From contig JADJON010000001.1 of assembly GCA_016713765.1 (NCBI GenBank), forward strand, positions 1,674,001 through 1,738,000: 64,000 nucleotides of DNA, given 5' to 3'. Origin of the DNA: Bacteroidota bacterium. GTDB taxonomy: Bacteria; Bacteroidota; Bacteroidia; AKYH767-A; 2013-40CM-41-45. Position 1 is the first letter of the stretch. Each line of letters opens with the position of its first letter. The notes under the pieces were generated by a model that saw only the letters and a list, made by a program, of their open reading frames with translations, was not told where the DNA came from and searched no databases. Positions 62,101-64,000 of the stretch are shown here, piece by piece. The position numbers and the translations under genes are program-made.

Positions 62101-64000
62101 TCCGGTTCCGTCAGCTCCATTGAAACAACTCACATCCGAGGTCCCTGCGACATTTAAAACCAGGACGGACGGTTCGCTGATGATGGCTGTGGCGGAAGCA
62201 GTACAACCGTTTGCATCCGTTACCACGACCTGATAAACACCTGCTCCAAGCCCGGTCGCGTTCGCCCCCGTTCCGCCTGATGGAGTCCAGGAATAGGTAT
62301 ATCCGGGAGTGCCGCCATTGGTAGCGACACTGGCAGTTCCGTTGTTTGCGCCACTGCATAAGGCATCGGTGCTGCTTGCCAGCGGTGACAAGAGCGTCGG
62401 TTCGCTGATCAAGAACGTGCTGCTGACGGTGCAGCCATTGGCATCCGTTGCGGTGACTGTATAATTACCAGCGGTGAGACTTGTAGCATTCGCACCGGTA
62501 CCGCCGGAAGGACTCCAGGCATAAGTATACCCCGGACTTCCGCCGGCGATGGTCACACTGGCGGCGCCATCGTTTCCACCGTTGCAGGCAACGTCGGTTA
62601 CGGGGTTAGGTGAGAAGGTCAGGAGAGGCGGTTCTGTGATGGTCACGGCCGCCGTACTGGTACAACCATTGGCATCCGTAACTGTGACGGTATAATTACC
62701 GGCCTGGAGTCCGGACGCAAGCGTACCGGTTCCGCCGACAGGCGACCAGGAATAGCTATAACCCGGTGTTCCGCCATTTGCATTGACCGTTGCATCTCCA
62801 TTGTTGCCACCGTTGCACAAGATGTTGGTGCTGGCGGGAATGTTGCTGGTTAGAAGAGTCGGCTCGGTGATCGGTACAGTCACCGTGACAGTACAACCAT
62901 TGGCATCGGTTACGGTTACGGTATAGTTGCCTGCCGAAAGGCCTGTCGCGTTGGCGGCAGTTCCGCCCGAGGGAGCCCAGTTGTAGGAATAGTTGACGGT
63001 TCCACCAGCCGCAGTTATAGCGGCAGTGGCATCATTGCCGCCGTTGCAACTCACCATACTGCTGGTCGTAAGGGCCGCGTTCAGTTGGGTTGGTTCTGCG
63101 ACCGTGACACTATTGGTGACCGTACAGCCATTTGCGTCGGTAACTGTAACCGTATACGTTCCGGCGCCAAGTCCTGAAGCTGCAGCGCCGCTACCACCGG
63201 ACGGTGCCCAGTTGTAGGTATAGGCACCGGTTCCTCCGTTGGCAGTGGTGGTAGCTGAACCATCGGAGATACCTAAACAGGAGACATCGCTGGAAGCAGT
63301 CGAAGTGGTCAGTACTGGAGGTTCGGCTACCGTAATTGCGGCCGAACTTGTACAGCCGTTTGCATCTGTAACCGTGACAGTATAATTGCCGCCGGTAAGG
63401 GAAGCGATACTGTCGGTCGCGGCTCCTCCCGGTGCCCAGGAGTATGAATATCCGGGTGTACCGCCGCTGGCATCAACCGCGGCATAACCCGTCGGTAGAC
63501 CGCCACAGACAACATCACCTCCGGTGATTGAACTTGTGAGTAGTGGCGGTTCGGTTATGGTAAGATTCTCCGTAGCGGTACAGCCGAGAGCGTCCGTTAC
63601 GGTCACTGTGTAAAATCCTGCCTGCAAGTTGGACGCGGAACTTCCGGAGCCGCCGGAAGGGCTCCAGGAATAATTGATCGGCGCAGTTCCCTGGCTCACA
63701 CTTACCGTGGCGGCACCGTTGCTGCCTCCGTTGCAATTGACATTGCTCGTAACGGAGGAACTGGTAACCGGAGGAAGTGAATTCGTCAGCGACACATTGG
63801 CCCGTTGGATGCAACCATTGGCATCCGTCACTTCGATGGTGTAGTTTCCGGCATCCAGGCCGGTTGCGGTGATGGCGGTTCCGCCGACAGGTGTCCAATT
63901 GTAGCTGTAGGTCGGTGTACCACCATTGACGGAAACAGTCGCGGAGCCATTCAGCATTCCGCAGGTCGCATCCGTGCCATTTACATTTAACTGAATGGCC
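56134..64000 (-). CDS. Giant SprB-repeat adhesin with PKD domains and T9SS type B sorting domain (5' end beyond window)
   Basis: The frame stays open to the right edge, so at least 2,620 residues are visible and the N-terminus is missing. The visible part is 29 SprB-type repeats of about 76 residues, each with a C-x-G-x-x-x-G-(S/T)-(A/G) start, a GTAPYSYAWSPSGG-like middle and a YTVTVTDANGC end, so two cysteines per repeat. Two further related Ig-like modules and two PKD domains (WNLGDGS and WDFGDGS) follow. The final ~90 residues (YIPNAFTPNKDGVNDGF ... MWIMDRWGLVIYH ... FRGKGHRYVGHVTLVR) are a type B (gliding-motility associated) T9SS sorting domain. SprB-like adhesins work in gliding or attachment. 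The last 4-repeat blocks show a 912-bp period. Confidence 0.93.
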   Translation of the reverse strand, partial: AIQLNVNGTDATCGMLNGSATVSVNGGTPTYSYNWTPVGGTAITATGLDAGNYTIEVTDANGCIQRANVSLTNSLPPVTSSSVTSNVNCNGGSNGAATVSVSQGTAPINYSWSPSGGSGSSASNLQAGFYTVTVTDALGCTATENLTITEPPLLTSSITGGDVVCGGLPTGYAAVDASGGTPGYSYSWAPGGAATDSIASLTGGNYTVTVTDANGCTSSAAITVAEPPVLTTSTASSDVSCLGISDGSATTTANGGTGAYTYNWAPSGGSGAAASGLGAGTYTVTVTDANGCTVTNSVTVAEPTQLNAALTTSSMVSCNGGNDATAAITAAGGTVNYSYNWAPSGGTAANATGLSAGNYTVTVTDANGCTVTVTVPITEPTLLTSNIPASTNILCNGGNNGDATVNANGGTPGYSYSWSPVGGTGTLASGLQAGNYTVTVTDANGCTSTAAVTITEPPLLTFSPNPVTDVACNGGNDGAASVTIAGGSPGYTYAWSPSGGTGANATSLTAGNYTVTATDANGCTVSSTFLISEPTLLSPLASSTDALCSGANNGTASVATNGGTPGYTYSWTPSGGTGANATGLGAGVYQVVVTDANGCTASATAIISEPSVLVLNVAGTSDVSCFNGADGTGSVTPTGGTANYSYAWSPSGGTGSSANGLSAGSYTVTVTDQNGCTAQVPLTINQPTQLTVQASAIDARCNGSTDGSISAIANGGTGPYGYTWSPGGAVTAGVNNVGAGNYSVTITDANGCTTTGSATVAQPAALSASATPVAVTCNGGSNGTVTVNVNGGTTGYSYSWFPGGATTANASGLSAGAYSVTITDANGCTTTAAATVTEPLAMQLSLSSTPSVCGGTNGSASVSVAGGTGPYSYSWSPGGGAGSTINNVGAGAYSVLVTDANGCTQSDIANVGNTGGPTVSASVNQQVSCAGGNDGRATVTVSSGTAPYSYAWSPSGGNGATANSLPAGNYSVTVTDANGCISSDNIVITEPSAVAAQVSSTPTLCAGSSDGSMTAQAAGGTGAYTFSWSPGGAVGATASGLAAGTYTVTATDANGCTSSASGTVTSPGALTASASSTPTLCNGGNDGTATANVNGGTAGYTYSWFPSGASGGTAAGLSPGNYTVTVTDANGCTTTASATVGQPAAMNLSTNSTPAQCGSSNGSASVNASGGSAPYNYLWNPSGATTQNATGLSAGAYSVVVTDANGCTQSDVANVGNIGGPTVSASTVQQVSCNGGSDGSATVSVSSGNAPFAYTWAPAGGTLATATGLPAGSYSVTVMDANGCISTDNVTITEPSPVQAQASATAALCRSTATGAVSAQAAGGTGPYTYLWMPGSIAGASASNLNAGTYTVTVSDQNGCTSTATASVTQPTAVTASTSTQATQCNGSADGSATVSANGGTPGYTYSWFPTGGNNSTTIGVAAGTYTVTVTDDNGCSITSTAVVGQPAAINVSTSSTPASCGSANGSATASVSGGAGSYSYAWSPGGATGANASGLVAGSYTVIVTDANGCTQTANASVSNIGGPTIATAVVQQVSCFGGNDGSATVNVSTGTAPFSFAWSPAGGSGATATGLSAGNFSVTVTDANGCISNDQVTITEPTALALQTTTQPTLCFGSPSGSADVVVAGGTGPYSYAWAPGGASSASAINLSAGNYTVTITDANGCTAGASATVAQPVALAANATATATDCNGGSDGTASVSVSGGTAGYSYAWFPSGSSGSTATGLSAGNYTVTVTDANGCTTSATATVTQPVAIQLTTSSTPSACSASNGSATVNVNGGSAPYTYSWSSGGSVNATANNLPAGSYTVIVTDANGCTNSASAVVANQGGPTVSLAATSNVSCNGASDGSASINVNGGTGPFTYQWSPYGGNSTSASGLGGGNYVVSVTDANGCLNFVNVSIQEPDAIQLQTNSTPTTCGGSNGTASVLAAGGTGSFTYAWTPGSGNNANLTNLASGNYSVVVTDGNGCTQSANVTVSSIGGATATLQSYTDVSCNGGANGSATISATGGTAPYTYSWSPTGGTLASASGLAAGSYQVQITDATGCVSTVQVLIEEPDPISILTSSTPASCNGGTDGSATVAPSGGTPPWQYQWSPGGASTPTAGGLAAGLYTVVITDAGGCNESESVAVNSNTSMVLTPTSTNVGCNGMANGSAAVSVSGGAAPYSYSWLPAVGSGATASGLSGGNYTVTVSDANGCVNLNQFEIEEPAPLLAALPADQALCPGFVLVLATSVSGGTQPYAYLWTDGSTDSSQTVSPVGTTQYGVTVTDANGCSSGPLSVTISVPDPLTVVATGDATLCDGSATTIGSQASGGAGTYTYSWNSGQILTPGSTVYPAQDTTFTVTVTDACGTTATDQVTVLVRPAPEVAFTPQEIAGCSPVVVNFLDGSTTPAGSTYAWNLGDGSTSSETSPIHTYTEPGTYSVSLLIETPDGCIDYLNVSNLVTVHPYPVAGFSASADTVSLVNANVSFENTSSGASWYAWDFGDGSPVEHGSSAAHNYADTGTYQIQLIVMNPAGCLDTIFGTIRVEQDFAIYIPNAFTPNKDGVNDGFLPLGVGWTDFEMWIMDRWGLVIYHSTSPETPWNGSYQNNEQPCQQDVYEYIVSVKDFRGKGHRYVGHVTLVR
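57373..64000 (-). repeat. SprB repeat array, 228-bp unit with a 912-bp higher-order period
   Basis: 29 visible tandem coding repeats, mostly exactly 228 bp. The best higher-order part is 58513-61248, three blocks of four repeats with a GTCGG marker spaced exactly 912 bp (61247, 60335, 59423, 58511), and a weaker fourth block 61249-62160. Each block has the order A (VQQVSC..., ISSDN), B (STPTLC), C (SWFPSG, TTTASATV) and D (CGSSNGSASV, TQSD.ANVGN.GGP). The first visible repeat is already D-like, so the array continues outside the window. Confidence 0.9.

Noticed and set aside
57373..64000. CRISPR or noncoding tandem repeat
   Set aside because: The 228-bp repeats are coding, keep one frame, carry SprB-type residues and end in a sorting domain.

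Overview
The window looks like a chromosomal segment of a free-living or environmental Bacteroidetes (Bacteroidota) of roughly 50-55% GC. Evidence: five proteins end in type IX secretion (T9SS) sorting domains (four type A, one type B). There are SprB-repeat and PKD-repeat surface proteins, a TonB-dependent receptor with a carboxypeptidase-like plug extension, a DUF5686 protein, a PorU/PorV-type pair, and promoter elements of the Bacteroidetes type (TAnnTTTG, sometimes with an upstream TTG). I see no rRNA, tRNA, CRISPR array or prophage.

Layout. 1-8.3 kb: the tail of an unknown gene, formate-tetrahydrofolate ligase (fhs), and a leftward set of UbiD-family decarboxylase, a secreted SprB-repeat protein and a PlsC-type acyltransferase. 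8.4-13.6 kb: a secreted subtilisin-like protease, a hotdog-fold (DUF4442) protein and a nitronate-monooxygenase-like flavoprotein. 13.8-28 kb: fatty-acid activation and beta-oxidation (acyl-CoA synthetase, HAD/ECH fusion, thiolase, acyl-CoA dehydrogenase). This is interrupted by a MORN protein, NudK, a small Lys/His-rich secreted protein, a nine-PKD surface protein and an ECF sigma factor coupled to an unusual protein with an inner-membrane helix plus a predicted outer-membrane barrel. 28.2-34 kb: another T9SS cargo and a metal-type cassette (HYC_CC_PP-like Cys protein, TonB receptor, exported HMA protein). 34-39.3 kb: amidohydrolase lipoprotein, DinB/YfiT protein, YciI-like protein, CtpA-type protease, YebC.

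39.3-40.8 kb is the only mobile region: a 1,221-bp IS481-type element with a frameshifted transposase. It sits inside a heptanucleotide satellite (ACTAATT)n, bounded on both sides by other inverted heptamer repeats and a perfect 40-bp palindromic terminator. 40.8-47 kb: a 1,689-residue gingipain-type (C25) peptidase and a PorV-like barrel, probably the PorU2/PorV2 pair. 47.2-53.8 kb: housekeeping genes (pssA, purS, lptB, a DUF5686 protein, an AhpD-like protein, tatC, a KpsF/KdsD isomerase). 53.9-56.1 kb: recQ. 56.1-64 kb: the C-terminal part of a giant SprB-repeat, type-B-sorted adhesin that runs off the window. It has 29 visible repeats of about 76 residues, part of them arranged in a 912-bp higher-order period.

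How the genes fit together. The exported proteins (SprB-repeat, PKD, protease, beta-propeller-like) are T9SS cargo, and the C25/PorV pair could process or anchor a subset of such cargo. The acyl-CoA genes form a functional beta-oxidation set even though they are split. Long leaderless-like promoters, several TTG/GTG starts and strong bidirectional hairpins between convergent genes are recurring local features.
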